Below, in pieces: positions 18,278 to 27,573 of a DNA stretch of 64,000 bases. Made by a program: the position numbers and the translations under genes. This DNA is from Agrobacterium vaccinii (GTDB lineage: Bacteria; Pseudomonadota; Alphaproteobacteria; Rhizobiales; Rhizobiaceae): assembly GCF_021310995.1 (NCBI RefSeq), contig NZ_CP054150.1, positions 2,604,001-2,668,000 of the forward strand, given 5' to 3'. Each line of letters opens with the position of its first letter. Within the stretch, counting starts at the first letter, position 1. Below the pieces are notes generated by a model. That model worked only from the letters and a program-made list of their open reading frames with translations. It was not told the DNA's origin and made no database searches.

Positions 18278-19306
18278 TCAAACCTGAGCCGGGAAAATCT
18301 TCGCCCTGCGGATGACGATATGGCCGTGGTCTCCGGCTTCGACTGCCGTTTCGGGCGGCACATCGAATTCAAGGAGGTCACCTTCGGTCGTGGACGCAAT
18401 CACGCGGCGGTCGCCTGCGCGGTCGAGGACGCGGGTGACCTGCGCTGGAATGCCATCGTGCAGGTCTTCCCACTCCAGATCGTTGGGCCGGGCGTAGATA
18501 TCAACCGGGCCATCGGCCTGGCTATAGGCGAAGGGGACTTCGGCTTTTCCGACGAAAATCTTGCCGGAGCGGGCTGTGCCGGAAATGCGGTTCGCATCCC
18601 CGAGGAAACGCATGACGAAGGAAGAATTCGGCTGTCGGCAGACGTCTTTCGGTGTGCCCTGCTGGATAATTTCGCCCTGATTGAGAATGACGACGCGGTC
18701 GGCGAGATCGAGTGCTTCTTCCTGATCATGCGTCACGAAAATGGTGGTGATGCCGAGTTCGGTATGGATTTCGCGCAGCCAGCGGCGCAAGTCGCGTCGG
18801 ACATTGGCGTCGAGCGCACCGAAGGGTTCGTCCAGCAGCAGCACCTTGGGATCGACCGAGAGCGCACGGGCTAGTGCCACACGCTGGCGCTGACCACCGG
18901 AGATTTGCGCAGGGAACCGTTCGCCCAAACCATCCAGCTTCACCAGCCGCAGCAGCTCTTCCACCCGCGCATCGATGGCTGCCTTGTCACGTTTGACCTT
19001 GGAGACCTTCATGCCGAAGGCGATGTTTTCATGCAGCGTCATATGCGGGAAGAGCGCGTAATGCTGGAACACGAAGCCGACGCCACGGTCGCGGACTGGG
19101 ATGTTGGTGGCGTCCTCATCGCCGAAATAGATGTGGCCGCCATCGGTATATTCGAGCCCGGCGACCATGCGCAGGATCGTCGTCTTGCCGGAACCGGAGG
19201 GGCCGAGCAGGGCCAGCAGTTCACCGCTTTCGATATCCAGCGAGACATCGCGCACGGCACGAAAGGTGTCGAAGGTTTTCACCACGTTTTCGAGGCGGAT
19301 TTTCAT
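18278..19306 (-). CDS. cysA: Sulfate/thiosulfate ABC transporter ATP-binding protein
   Basis: ATPase of the sulfate importer. The 342-residue product has Walker A GPSGSGKT (35-42), signature [14 protein letters not shown], Walker [13 protein letters not shown] and the [16 protein letters not shown] switch region, then a TOBE-type C-terminal domain, as in CysA. Its ATG overlaps the cysW stop (ATGA). It closes the operon sbp-cysT-cysW-cysA. Confidence 0.93.
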   Translation of the reverse strand: MKIRLENVVKTFDTFRAVRDVSLDIESGELLALLGPSGSGKTTILRMVAGLEYTDGGHIYFGDEDATNIPVRDRGVGFVFQHYALFPHMTLHENIAFGMKVSKVKRDKAAIDARVEELLRLVKLDGLGERFPAQISGGQRQRVALARALSVDPKVLLLDEPFGALDANVRRDLRRWLREIHTELGITTIFVTHDQEEALDLADRVVILNQGEIIQQGTPKDVCRQPNSSFVMRFLGDANRISGTARSGKIFVGKAEVPFAYSQADGPVDIYARPNDLEWEDLHDGIPAQVTRVLDRAGDRRVIASTTEGDLLEFDVPPETAVEAGDHGHIVIRRAKIFPAQV

Positions 19307-20184
19307 GCGCTTGTCTCCGGCACAGCAGCGGTTTTCTTGGCGCCACGCCCTGCCCCGCGCTTTTCCAGCGCGACCTTGGCAATGATGGTGACGACGGCGA
19401 GAGCCGCGAGAATGGATGCCGAGGCGAAGGCGCCTGCGGCCTGATAATCGTGATAAAGCAGCTCGATATGCAAAGGCAGCGTATTGGTCTGGCCGCGGAT
19501 GTTGCCCGAGACCACCGACACCGCGCCGAATTCACCCATCACGCGCGCATTGCACAGCACGACGCCGTAAAGCAGCGCCCATTTGATATTGGGCAGCGTG
19601 ACGGAGAAGAAGGTGCGCCAGCCGGATGCGCCGAGCGAGGTCGCGGCCTCTTCCAGATCACGCCCCTGCGCCTGCATCAGCGGGATTAACTCGCGCGCCA
19701 CGAAGGGTGCAGTGACGAACATGGAGGCCAGCACGATGCCAGGAAGCGCGAACAACACCTTGATGTCATACGCATTGAGGAGCGGACCGAGCAGCCCCTG
19801 CAAGCCGTAGACGAAGAGATAGGCGACGCCGGCCACGATGGGTGAGATGGAGAAGGGAATCTCGATGATAACGAGCAGAAACCGCCTTCCCCAGAAATCG
19901 AACTTGGTGATGGACCATGCCGCCGCGATACCGAACGCGGTGTTGATGGGCACGGCGATCAACGCCGTGATCACCGTCAGCAAGATGGCGTGGCGGGTAT
20001 CGGGATGGCCAATGGTGGCGGTGAAAACCTTGACGCCCTGCGAGAAGGCCTCGACGCCGATGATGAGCAAGGGCGCGACGACGAGAAGCGCACCGATTAT
20101 CAGAACGAACGCGATGAGCGAGCGGCGTACGAGGGGCGCGTCACCCACGCGGGGCGGCTTGCGGCGGGCGGAATGAGCACTCAT
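19303..20184 (-). CDS. cysW: Sulfate ABC transporter permease CysW
   Basis: Membrane subunit (293 residues, about six hydrophobic segments) of the sulfate importer. The family segment [22 protein letters not shown] is the EAA loop, and the [30 protein letters not shown] stretch is characteristic of CysW. It starts three bases after cysT stops and overlaps cysA by four bases. Confidence 0.93.
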   Translation of the reverse strand: MSAHSARRKPPRVGDAPLVRRSLIAFVLIIGALLVVAPLLIIGVEAFSQGVKVFTATIGHPDTRHAILLTVITALIAVPINTAFGIAAAWSITKFDFWGRRFLLVIIEIPFSISPIVAGVAYLFVYGLQGLLGPLLNAYDIKVLFALPGIVLASMFVTAPFVARELIPLMQAQGRDLEEAATSLGASGWRTFFSVTLPNIKWALLYGVVLCNARVMGEFGAVSVVSGNIRGQTNTLPLHIELLYHDYQAAGAFASASILAALAVVTIIAKVALEKRGAGRGAKKTAAVPETSA

Positions 20185-20187
20185 CGG

Positions 20188-21009
20188 CTAGCTCCTCACC
20201 GTATAGCGCAAGGCGCGTGTTTGTAGAAAATTGGTAACGGCGAGCATGACGAAAGCGGTGATCAGCAGCACGGAGGCGATGGCGGCGGCGGCCTGATAAT
20301 CATATTCCTCCAGCCGGATGAAGACGAGAAGCGAGGTGATCTCGGTGGAAAACGGCTGGTTTCCGGCGATGAAGATGATGGCGCCGAACTCCCCCAGACT
20401 GCGGGCAAAAGACAAGGAAATACCGGCAAGAATGGCAGGCGTCAGCAACGGCAGAATAACCTTGCAGAAGATTTCGAAGTCGGAGCCGCCGAGAGACTGC
20501 GCAGCCTCTTCCAGCGCCGGATCGAGGTCCTCCAGCACCGGCTGCACCGTGCGCACGATGAACGGCAGGCTGGTAAACGCCATCGCGACGATGATGCCGA
20601 GCGGGGTATAAGCGATCTTGATACCGGCATGGGCAAGGGCGGAGCCGAACCAGCCATTGCCGGCAAACAACGCGGTCAGCGCAATACCGGCGACCGCCGT
20701 GGGCAACGCGAAAGGAAGGTCCACGATGGCATCGACCAGACGCCAGCCGGGGAAGCGATAGCGGGTCAGCACCCAGGCCAGCGAAAGGCCGAACACAACA
20801 TTGAATATGGTCGCCACCAGCGCACAGAGCACGGTTACGCGGTAGCTGGCAACGGCGCGTGGAGACGACACGATGGCCCAGTATTCGGCAGGGCCGAGAC
20901 TTGCCGCCTTGAAGACGAGTGCGGCCAGCGGCAGGACGACGATGATGCCGACATACAGCAGAGTGACGCCGAGCGACAGTCGCAGCCCCGGCAAAACATT
21001 GCGTCTCAA
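20188..21009 (-). CDS. cysT: Sulfate ABC transporter permease CysT (CysU)
   Basis: Membrane partner of CysW (273 residues). The family features are LPFALPTAVAGIALT, the EAA loop LEEAAQSLGGSDFEIFCKVILP, and ARSLGEFGAIIFIAGN near the C terminus. The gene lies 74 bases after the sulfate-binding protein gene, the expected order for sbp/cysP-cysT-cysW-cysA. Confidence 0.93.
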   Translation of the reverse strand: MRRNVLPGLRLSLGVTLLYVGIIVVLPLAALVFKAASLGPAEYWAIVSSPRAVASYRVTVLCALVATIFNVVFGLSLAWVLTRYRFPGWRLVDAIVDLPFALPTAVAGIALTALFAGNGWFGSALAHAGIKIAYTPLGIIVAMAFTSLPFIVRTVQPVLEDLDPALEEAAQSLGGSDFEIFCKVILPLLTPAILAGISLSFARSLGEFGAIIFIAGNQPFSTEITSLLVFIRLEEYDYQAAAAIASVLLITAFVMLAVTNFLQTRALRYTVRS

Positions 21010-21083
21010 ACCCGTCCCCTATCATGCCAAAGCGACCCGGTGGGAGGCCCAGCCGGGTCGACGTTCTCTCAACCAATCAGCGA

Positions 21084-22070
21084 TTAACGGTTGCCGTAAA
21101 GCGTATCAAGCACGGCGCCAGACGCGAAGTGTTCTTTCTGGATTTTATCCCAGCCACCGAAGACGTCGTTGACGTTGACGAGGCGGATGTCCGGGAACTG
21201 ATCCTTGAACTCAGCCGTGACCTTTTGATCGTGCACGCGGTGACCGAACTGCGCGGCGATGCGCTGGCCTTCCTCGGTATAGAGGAAATCGAGATAGGAC
21301 TTCGCCAGATCGCGGGAGCCGCGTTTGTCCACGACCTTATCGACGACGGCGACCGGAAATTCTGAGAGAAGGCTGACGGAGGGAACGACGCTCTCAAACT
21401 TGTCGGTGCCATATTGCTTGGCGATGCCGCGTGTTTCAGCCTCGAAGGTGATCAGCACGTCGCCGACTTCGCGCTCGACAAAGGTCGTCGTTGCTGCGCG
21501 GCCTCCGGTATCGAAGACGGGCGTGTTGGCGAACACCTTCTTGATGAACTCCTGAACCTTGGCGTCGTCGTTGTTGAACTTTTCCTTGGCGAAGGCGGTC
21601 GCGGCCAGATAGGTATAACGGGCGTTGCCAGATGTCTTCGGGTTCGGGAAAACCAGCTTCACATCATCCCTCACAAGATCGTCCCAATCCTTAATATTCT
21701 TGGGGTTTCCGGCGCGCACGAGGAAGGACGGGAAGGAATAGAAGGGCGATGCATCGTTGGCGAAACTCTTCTTCCAATCGGCTGAAACGAAGCCCTGCTT
21801 CACGAGAAAGTCGATATCGGTGACCTGATTGAACGTGACAACGTCGGCCTCGAGACCTTCGACAATAGCGCGCGCCTGCTTGGACGTTCCGGCATGCGAC
21901 TGGTCGATGGTGACGCCCGGATGCGCCTTGATGAAGGCTTCGTTTTCTGCCGCAAAAACTTCACGCGCAACGTCGTAGGAAGCATTCAAAAGCGTTTTCG
22001 GCTCCTGCGCAAAGGCAGATGTGGACAGAAGCGTTGCCAGAGCAGCGCCGATAAGCAAGACCCGTTTCAT
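21084..22070 (-). CDS. sbp: Periplasmic sulfate-binding protein
   Basis: Receptor of the sulfate importer. The 328-residue product has a signal peptide (about residues 1-21, ending AFA) and family motifs: LLNASYDVAREVF at the mature N terminus, DQSHAGTSKQARAI, ADVVTFNQVTDID and NPKTSGNARYTYLAA. ATG 22070 is chosen because it begins the signal peptide; the frame is open 28 codons further. It is the first gene of the operon, preceded by 145 bases that must hold the promoter. Confidence 0.93.
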   Translation of the reverse strand: MKRVLLIGAALATLLSTSAFAQEPKTLLNASYDVAREVFAAENEAFIKAHPGVTIDQSHAGTSKQARAIVEGLEADVVTFNQVTDIDFLVKQGFVSADWKKSFANDASPFYSFPSFLVRAGNPKNIKDWDDLVRDDVKLVFPNPKTSGNARYTYLAATAFAKEKFNNDDAKVQEFIKKVFANTPVFDTGGRAATTTFVEREVGDVLITFEAETRGIAKQYGTDKFESVVPSVSLLSEFPVAVVDKVVDKRGSRDLAKSYLDFLYTEEGQRIAAQFGHRVHDQKVTAEFKDQFPDIRLVNVNDVFGGWDKIQKEHFASGAVLDTLYGNR

Positions 22071-22215
22071 GAAACCCCCGGAATGTCGATTGGTGGGCAA
22101 CATACGAGACGTGTCCATCAACCACGAGAAACGGCGCTCCTGATCACCGTGCATTGCGAGATTTTTTTGCTACCCATGGGCGATATGGTGGAGATATGTT
22201 GCGCGCGGTCAGGCG

Positions 22216-23286
22216 TCAGTCTTTGCGATCGGCAAACAGCTTCGGCTCGACAGGCTGGAAATATCGCTCAAGAGATGCGGCTTCGACGTCCGAAAGCGTT
22301 GCCGGTTCCCACTTCGGGTTCCGGTCCTTGTCGATGAGCGCTGCGCGCACGCCCTCGTAGAAGTCATGATTTCTCAGCACCTCGCAGCCTGCGGCAAACT
22401 CCCGCTCCAGACACGTCATCAGGCTGGCACTCTCCCTCCCCTGCCTCAAAAGCCGAAGTGTCAGGATCAGGCTTGTGGGAGAACGTGTATTTAGAGTTGC
22501 AAGCGTTTCCTGAGCAAAGGCTCTGCTGTCGCGCGACAGCGCGTCCAAGATTTCCTGCACCGTGTCGAAGTGAAAGGCGGCATCGATGCGCTGTCTCTCG
22601 GCAGCCAGAAATCCAGCCGTTGCGGGCCTGCTGGACATGCTTTCAATGACACCGCCGACATCGGCTGAGAAGGCCACGCCCGACAGGGCTTCTATCAGGT
22701 CCGGTAGTCGGTCCGAGGTGATGTGATAGTCGGCAAGACCGGCAAAGATGGCGTCCGCCGCGCCGATTTCCCGCCCCGTCAGTCCCAGCCATGTTCCCGT
22801 TTCACCCGGAGCCTTGGGAAGCAGCCATGTGGCGCCGACATCGGGGAAATAGCCGATAGCCGTTTCCGGCATGGCAAGGCGGGTTCGTTCCGTGACGATG
22901 CGGTAGCGTCCATGCGCCGATATGCCGACGCCGCCACCCATGACGATACCATCCATGAAAGCGACAAAAGGTTTTGAATAGCGCGAGATGGCTTCGTTCA
23001 GCGGAAACTCGTCGCGCCAGAAGCGGGTGCGGTCCACTTCGTTTGCCGCGCGGGCCTCGAAGATCAGCCGCACATCGCCACCGGCGCAAAGGCCGCGCGG
23101 TCCTTCGCCACACAGGATGACACAGACGATGTCCGAATCGCGCAGGAAGAGATCGAGCCCGGCTTTCATGCCTGAGACCATGGCTTCGTTGAGACTGTTG
23201 ATCGCCTTGGGCCGGTTCAGGCGGATCAGTCCGACGCTGCCGCGTTTCTCCAGAATAATTTCATCCGTCGCCAGATCGTCCCGCAT
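22216..23286 (-). CDS. 3-hydroxyisobutyryl-CoA hydrolase (enoyl-CoA hydratase/isomerase family)
   Basis: Predicted thioesterase of valine degradation that releases 3-hydroxyisobutyrate from its CoA ester. The crotonase-fold motifs are present: LNRPKAINSLNEAMV, GLCAGGDVRLIFE (oxyanion hole) and MDGIVMGGGVGISAHGRYRIVTE, followed by MPETAIGYFPDVGATWLLP, the pattern that separates HIBYL-CoA hydrolases from ordinary hydratases. The product has 356 residues. The start is ambiguous: two consecutive ATGs at 23289 and 23286 follow GGGAGG closely, and 23286 gives the better spacing. It is a single gene, divergent from the DUF2934 gene. Confidence 0.87.
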   Translation of the reverse strand: MRDDLATDEIILEKRGSVGLIRLNRPKAINSLNEAMVSGMKAGLDLFLRDSDIVCVILCGEGPRGLCAGGDVRLIFEARAANEVDRTRFWRDEFPLNEAISRYSKPFVAFMDGIVMGGGVGISAHGRYRIVTERTRLAMPETAIGYFPDVGATWLLPKAPGETGTWLGLTGREIGAADAIFAGLADYHITSDRLPDLIEALSGVAFSADVGGVIESMSSRPATAGFLAAERQRIDAAFHFDTVQEILDALSRDSRAFAQETLATLNTRSPTSLILTLRLLRQGRESASLMTCLEREFAAGCEVLRNHDFYEGVRAALIDKDRNPKWEPATLSDVEAASLERYFQPVEPKLFADRKD

Positions 23287-23438
23287 CATGCCTCCCAACA
23301 CTTAACTGACGCCAATGTGAGGCTCTCTACGAGATCACGCAACATTTATCGCGTCGCAGCGAAACAGGATGCCCGATTTATCGTTGATTATACGTCGCAA
23401 ATGACAACCATAGCGTTCTTGCAGTGCAGCAATTTAAC

Positions 23439-23468
23439 TTGACGCAAGAGCTAATATTGGCATGTAAT
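23439..23468 (+). promoter_or_regulatory. Possible housekeeping promoter of the DUF2934 gene
   Basis: TTGACG (23439-23444) and TGTAAT (23463-23468), 18 bases apart, resemble the -35 and -10 boxes of the main sigma factor. They lie about 100 bases before the coding start. No EcfG-type promoter is visible here. Confidence 0.4.
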
Positions 23469-23566
23469 AGTTTGGCAGAATACCGGCGCCGATCCTGTCC
23501 AGCGTTCCAGCCGGGACCATACAGACGCAACCCTAGCGGGCGATGACGTAGTAACGGGAGAATGAC

Positions 23567-23803
23567 ATGCAGGTTTCACCACAAGACTGGATTAGCAAGA
23601 GAGCCTATACCCTTTGGGAGAGCGAAGGCCATCCGCACGGACGCGATGCGGATCACTGGGAACAGGCAAAGAACGAATATGCATTGCTGGAAAATTCCAA
23701 GGCCACGAAACCGGCGCACCGGAAGAAATCCGAAGTGAAGGTCGCAAGTCTCGACGAAAAAGCCAAACCAAAGGCACGCGCGCGCAAAAGCGCAACGACG
23801 TAA
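23567..23803 (+). CDS. DUF2934 domain small protein
   Basis: A 78-residue highly charged protein. Its N-terminal 35 residues match the DUF2934 pattern (ISKRAYTLWESEGHPHGRDADHWEQA), while the tail is Lys/Ala-rich (KKSEVK, KPKARARKSATT) and likely disordered or nucleic-acid binding. A GGGAGAA ribosome-binding sequence lies just upstream. DUF2934 proteins are common in Rhizobiales, often several per genome, with no established function. It is flanked by a strong terminator and is probably monocistronic. Confidence 0.85.
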   Translation: MQVSPQDWISKRAYTLWESEGHPHGRDADHWEQAKNEYALLENSKATKPAHRKKSEVKVASLDEKAKPKARARKSATT

Positions 23804-23851
23804 GCATCCTCCCCAGGCGTCGGCGACTGATCACTCAAACTGAACGTAGTA

Positions 23852-23880
23852 AAAAGCCCCGACAAGCGGGGCTTTTCCAG
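23852..23880. terminator. Bidirectional terminator between convergent genes
   Basis: Ten-base stem AAAAGCCCCG / CGGGGCTTTT (23852-23861 with 23867-23876), five-base loop, with A/T runs on both sides. It lies between the DUF2934 gene and the carboxyspermidine dehydrogenase gene and can serve both. Confidence 0.85.
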
Positions 23881-23895
23881 TCTTTATACAGACGA

Positions 23896-25134
23896 TCAGA
23901 ACGTCAAAGCGCGGTCGCCGTTCTCATCCTTGATGCGGCTTGGAAGACCGATGCGGTTCAGGATATTCAGGAACGGCTGTGGTGGAAGTTCTTCCACATT
24001 GGCCATCTGCTTCACATCCCACTCGCCCGTCGCAATCAGCATGGCGGCGGCAACCGGCGGAACGCCTGCGGTGTAGGAAATGCCCTGTGAGCCGACTTCA
24101 TTGTACGCGTCCTTGTGGTCCGCCACGTTGTAGATGAAGACCTCGGTTTCCTTGCCGTCCTTGATGCCCTTGACGACATCGCCGATGCAGGTCTTGCCGA
24201 CGTAATCGGGAGCCAGCGATGATGGATCGGGCAGCACGGCCTTGACGACCTTCAGCGGAACGACTTCCAGACCTTCTGCCGTCTTAACCGGCTTTTCGGA
24301 GAGAAGTCCGAGGTTCTTCAGCACGGTGAAGACGTTGATGTAGTGGTCACCAAAGCCCATCCAGAAACGCACATCGGCACCGTCCATGTTCTTGGACAGC
24401 GAATGCACTTCGTCGTGTCCTGTCATATAGGCCTTCTGCTTGCCGACGACCGGCAGGTCGAATTCCTGACCGACTTCGAACATCTGGTTCGTCTGCCACT
24501 GGTTGTTCTGCCAGGAATAGACGACGCCGGTAAATTCGCGGAAATTGATCTCAGGGTCGAAATTGGTCGAGAACCAGCGACCATGGCTACCGGCATTGAT
24601 ATCGACGATATCGACCGAGGTGACCTTGTCGAAATACTCATCCTTGGCCAAGCGCGCATAGGCGTTGACCACGCCCGGATCAAAGCCGACGCCGAGAATG
24701 GCGGTGACGCCCTTTTCCTTGCACTCGGCGGCGCGCTGCCACTCGTAGTTTCCGTACCAGGGCGGATTTTCGCAAATCTTGGTCGGATCCTCATGGATCG
24801 CCGTATCCATATAGGCAACGCCTGTGTCCATGCAGGCACGAAGAACGGACATGTTGACGAAGGCAGAACCGACATTGATGACGATCTGCACGCCGGTTTT
24901 CACGATCAAGGCCTTCGTCGCCTCGATATCCATCGCGTCAAGCGCATGGGCTTCAAGCTTTACGTCTGTCTTGAGGCTCTTCTTTTCGCGTACGGACTCG
25001 ACAATCTTGCGGCACTTTTCCAAAGTTCGCGACGCAATATGAATGTCTCCCAATACATCGCTGTTCTGGGCGCACTTATGCGCCACGACCTGTGCCACGC
25101 CACCGGCGCCGATGATGAGAACGTTCTTCTTCAT
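23896..25134 (-). CDS. Carboxynorspermidine/carboxyspermidine dehydrogenase (saccharopine dehydrogenase family)
   Basis: NADPH-dependent enzyme that joins aspartate semialdehyde and putrescine to form carboxyspermidine, the first step of the alternative spermidine pathway. The 412-residue product has an N-terminal Rossmann motif GAGGVAQV (8-15) and segments such as NVGSAFVNMSVLRACMDTG and GVGFDPGVVNAYARLA, typical of this branch of the saccharopine dehydrogenase family. The function is fixed by the partner decarboxylase gene 92 bases upstream on the same strand. Automated annotation often calls such proteins saccharopine dehydrogenase; the neighbour argues against lysine metabolism. ATG 25134 is chosen because it begins the Rossmann fold. 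Confidence 0.9.
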   Translation of the reverse strand: MKKNVLIIGAGGVAQVVAHKCAQNSDVLGDIHIASRTLEKCRKIVESVREKKSLKTDVKLEAHALDAMDIEATKALIVKTGVQIVINVGSAFVNMSVLRACMDTGVAYMDTAIHEDPTKICENPPWYGNYEWQRAAECKEKGVTAILGVGFDPGVVNAYARLAKDEYFDKVTSVDIVDINAGSHGRWFSTNFDPEINFREFTGVVYSWQNNQWQTNQMFEVGQEFDLPVVGKQKAYMTGHDEVHSLSKNMDGADVRFWMGFGDHYINVFTVLKNLGLLSEKPVKTAEGLEVVPLKVVKAVLPDPSSLAPDYVGKTCIGDVVKGIKDGKETEVFIYNVADHKDAYNEVGSQGISYTAGVPPVAAAMLIATGEWDVKQMANVEELPPQPFLNILNRIGLPSRIKDENGDRALTF

Positions 25135-25226
25135 TTCAGGTGATGCCTCCTTTTCCCCGCAGGGATGAGTTTGGTTGATGGAAGGAAGCAGACGTTCTGC
25201 CCCCACCCCTTTGTTTCGGTCGTGCT

Positions 25227-26324
25227 TTACGACAGGCTTTGCTGGAAATCCGCAAAGTCGAATTCGCGGACGGCGCGGACAGTGCCGTCCAGTTCCTTAA
25301 TGGCGATTGTCGGCATTTTCACGCCGTTGAACCAGTTTTTCTTGACCATGGTGTAACCGGCAGTGTCCTGGAAGGACACGCGGTCGCCCACCTTCAGTTC
25401 GTTCTCGAAGCGAAACTCGCCGAACACGTCACCCGCCAGGCAGGACTTACCACAGACCATGTAAGCGTGGTCGCCCTCGTTGGGAGAGACCTTGGCCGTT
25501 TCGCGGTAGATCAAAAGATCGAGCAAATGCGCTTCGATCGAGCTGTCGACGATGGCAAGATTCTTGCCGTTGAACAGCGTGTCGAGAACGGTCGTCTCCA
25601 AGGTCGTGCTCTTGGTGATCGAGGCTTCACCGGGCTCCAGATAGACCTGAACGCCGTATTTTTCAGAGAATTCCTTAAGACGATCGCAGAAGCGATCGAC
25701 AGGGTAATTGTCACCGGTAAAGTGGATGCCGCCGCCAAGGCTGACCCATTCCGCCCGCGACAGGAGCGTGCCGAAGCGCTCTTCGATCTGCCCCAGCATG
25801 CGGTCGAAAAGTTCGAAATCGCCGTTTTCGCAGTTGTTGTGGATCATGAAGCCGGAGATGCGATCCATCACCTTCTCGACCTTGGCCACATCCCACTCGC
25901 CCAGACGGCTGAACGGGCGTGCCGGATCGGCCAGATCGAAGGTGGATGAACTGACCTGCGGATTGAGGCGAAGACCACGGGTGATATCAGACGCCTTGTC
26001 CGCGAAGCGCTCAAGCTGGCCGATAGAGTTGAAGATGATCTTGTCCGCGTTTGAGATGACCTCGTTGATCTCGTAATCGGCATAGGCCACGCTGTAGGCA
26101 TGGGTTTCGCCGCCGAATTTTTCGCGACCGAGGCGCACTTCGTAGAGCGACGACGACGTCGTGCCATCCATGTATTGCGACATGAAATCGAACACCGACC
26201 ACGTGGCAAAGCACTTCAATGCCAGAAGCGCCTTGGCACCGGATTTTTCGCGCACATAGGCAATTTTCTCCATGTTGCGCAGGAGCTTCGTCTTGTCGAT
26301 CAGATAATAGGGCGTTTGCAGCAT
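25227..26324 (-). CDS. nspC: Carboxynorspermidine/carboxyspermidine decarboxylase
   Basis: PLP enzyme that decarboxylates carboxyspermidine to spermidine. The 365-residue product is an alanine-racemase-fold decarboxylase with the PLP lysine K37 in LALKCFATW and the segments SLGGGIHFTG, YLEPGEAS and VCGKSCLAGDVFGEF expected of NspC. It is the first gene of a two-gene unit with the dehydrogenase. In Agrobacterium this pathway is known to supply spermidine and to influence surface attachment; that is literature knowledge. The ATG at 26324 matches the family N terminus; a 28-codon extension upstream does not. Confidence 0.93.
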   Translation of the reverse strand: MLQTPYYLIDKTKLLRNMEKIAYVREKSGAKALLALKCFATWSVFDFMSQYMDGTTSSSLYEVRLGREKFGGETHAYSVAYADYEINEVISNADKIIFNSIGQLERFADKASDITRGLRLNPQVSSSTFDLADPARPFSRLGEWDVAKVEKVMDRISGFMIHNNCENGDFELFDRMLGQIEERFGTLLSRAEWVSLGGGIHFTGDNYPVDRFCDRLKEFSEKYGVQVYLEPGEASITKSTTLETTVLDTLFNGKNLAIVDSSIEAHLLDLLIYRETAKVSPNEGDHAYMVCGKSCLAGDVFGEFRFENELKVGDRVSFQDTAGYTMVKKNWFNGVKMPTIAIKELDGTVRAVREFDFADFQQSLS

Positions 26325-26467
26325 CGTTCGGTCACGTCGTTCTGTAATGGAAGGGAAGTTCACACGTCTTGTGACGGGCCTTATAGGATGCTTGTGACAG
26401 GAAAACAAACCCGCAGCCCAGATTCAGCAAGAGAGTCGTTTTTTCCCCAACCAGGCGGCAAAGCTGC

Positions 26468-26492
26468 GGAACCAAACTCTAATGAAGGCGTT
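26468..26492 (+). promoter_or_regulatory. EcfG-type promoter upstream of the DUF883/holin-like operon
   Basis: GGAAC (26468-26472), 16 bases, CGTT (26489-26492): an exact match to the general stress sigma factor consensus of Alphaproteobacteria. Transcription would begin near 26499, leaving a leader of about 175 bases before the ATG at 26676. The rest of the gene-free stretch 26325-26675 shows nothing else I can name. The cognate sigma factor gene is in this window at 41772. Confidence 0.75.
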
Positions 26493-26675
26493 TTGGAACT
26501 ACGCGTGAGCCGTCAAAGGCTCGAAGCGGGAGCAACCGAGGCGACAAGGGGACCGGGCAAAAAGGGGTATCTCAGAATAAGCCGAACACTGTTCAGCGTC
26601 TTGGACACCTCAGACTAGTTTCCCAGCTTCTTCACCAACCGCAATTTTGAAAACCACCTCAGAAAAGGAAATATC

Positions 26676-27017
26676 ATGGCGACGGTTCGCAACGTGGAAG
26701 ACGAAGTACGTAAGGTCGTGGACAGTGGCGATGCAGCGGAAGTATCCGCACAGCTGGCTCAGTTGCGTGAAGATCTTGCCAACCTTGCAGGCAGCGTGAA
26801 AGCGCTTGGCGCTGGCGTTTCCTCGGAAGTGAAGGCACGCGCATCGCACGTTGCCGACGAAGCCATTGCTGCCGGTGAAGAAACCGTCGACAAGGTTCGT
26901 CACGAAATCCAGTCGCTCAACGATAACCTTTCCTATCAGGTTCAGAAGAACCCGCTTCAGGCATTGGGCATCGCGGCAGCCGCCGGTTTCCTGATCGCTA
27001 TCGTCACACGGCGCTAA
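26676..27017 (+). CDS. DUF883 family protein (ElaB/YqjD-like, membrane-anchored)
   Basis: A 113-residue protein with a long amphipathic, probably coiled-coil body and one C-terminal membrane segment in an Ala/Gly-rich context (LGIAAAAGFLIAIVTRR). This layout is that of ElaB/YqjD, stress-linked inner membrane proteins of E. coli that associate with ribosomes. AAGGAA lies a few bases before the start. The next gene follows after nine bases, and an exact EcfG promoter lies upstream, so induction in the general stress response is expected. Molecular function is not known. Confidence 0.88.
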   Translation: MATVRNVEDEVRKVVDSGDAAEVSAQLAQLREDLANLAGSVKALGAGVSSEVKARASHVADEAIAAGEETVDKVRHEIQSLNDNLSYQVQKNPLQALGIAAAAGFLIAIVTRR

Positions 27018-27026
27018 GGCAGCACC

Positions 27027-27446
27027 ATGATTCAAGCGCTGCTGCTCTACATCGCAGACACCCAGCGAGAGGGTCAACTCGTCACACGCCGCATCAAGAC
27101 CAAGCTCCTGCTCTGGAGCTTGGCTGGCGTGTTCTTCGCAATTGCCTTCATCGCGGCACTGATCGGCGGTTCGATCTATCTTGCGAAGGAACTGGGTGCC
27201 GGTCCGGCGGCGCTGGTCATTGCGGGCGTTTCGTTCCTGTTGGGCGTTATCATGCTCATCACCCTGGCGATCATGCGCAGGCCACGGGTCTATGCAACGC
27301 GCCCGGTTCTGCCCCTCGCGGCTGCACCCATTGCCGCACAGGCGATGATTGGCGGCGCGATTGGAAAACGACCGTTTACCTCGCTTCTGACCGCGATGGC
27401 CATTGGCTTCATCGCGACCCGGACGTCGCTGAGAAAAAAGAAATAA
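27027..27446 (+). CDS. Phage holin-like/DUF1469 family membrane protein
   Basis: A 139-residue protein with two adjacent hydrophobic segments (about residues 30-55 and 62-85) separated by a short polar turn, and a further hydrophobic stretch near 93-115. The pattern is that of the DUF1469/holin-X superfamily often encoded next to DUF883 proteins (YqjD-YqjE in E. coli). It starts nine bases after the DUF883 gene and so shares its stress promoter. The holin name reflects family only; there are no phage genes here. Confidence 0.8.
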   Translation: MIQALLLYIADTQREGQLVTRRIKTKLLLWSLAGVFFAIAFIAALIGGSIYLAKELGAGPAALVIAGVSFLLGVIMLITLAIMRRPRVYATRPVLPLAAAPIAAQAMIGGAIGKRPFTSLLTAMAIGFIATRTSLRKKK

Positions 27447-27457
27447 TGCCATCTGAG

Positions 27458-27491
27458 AGCCGCCTCTTAAACGAGGCGGCTTTCTTTTTTC
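27458..27491 (+). terminator. Rho-independent terminator of the DUF883 operon
   Basis: Nine-base stem AGCCGCCTC / GAGGCGGCT (27458-27466 with 27473-27481), six-base loop, followed by TTTCTTTTTT. It closes the two-gene stress operon before galE. Confidence 0.92.
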
Positions 27492-27573
27492 ATCCACGAT
27501 AATTTCCTCTGCCCTTCTGTCGACAAAATGTTACGCAGTCTCCCGACACATCTTTAAATGGAGAGATTGCTGG

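Noticed and set aside
26495..26520. Second GGAAC box 27 bases after the EcfG promoter of the DUF883 operon
   Set aside because: No CGTT or TT at the required distance.
27027..27446. Sign of a prophage from the holin-like protein
   Set aside because: The family is chromosomal and paired with DUF883; no other phage gene, integrase or attachment site is nearby.
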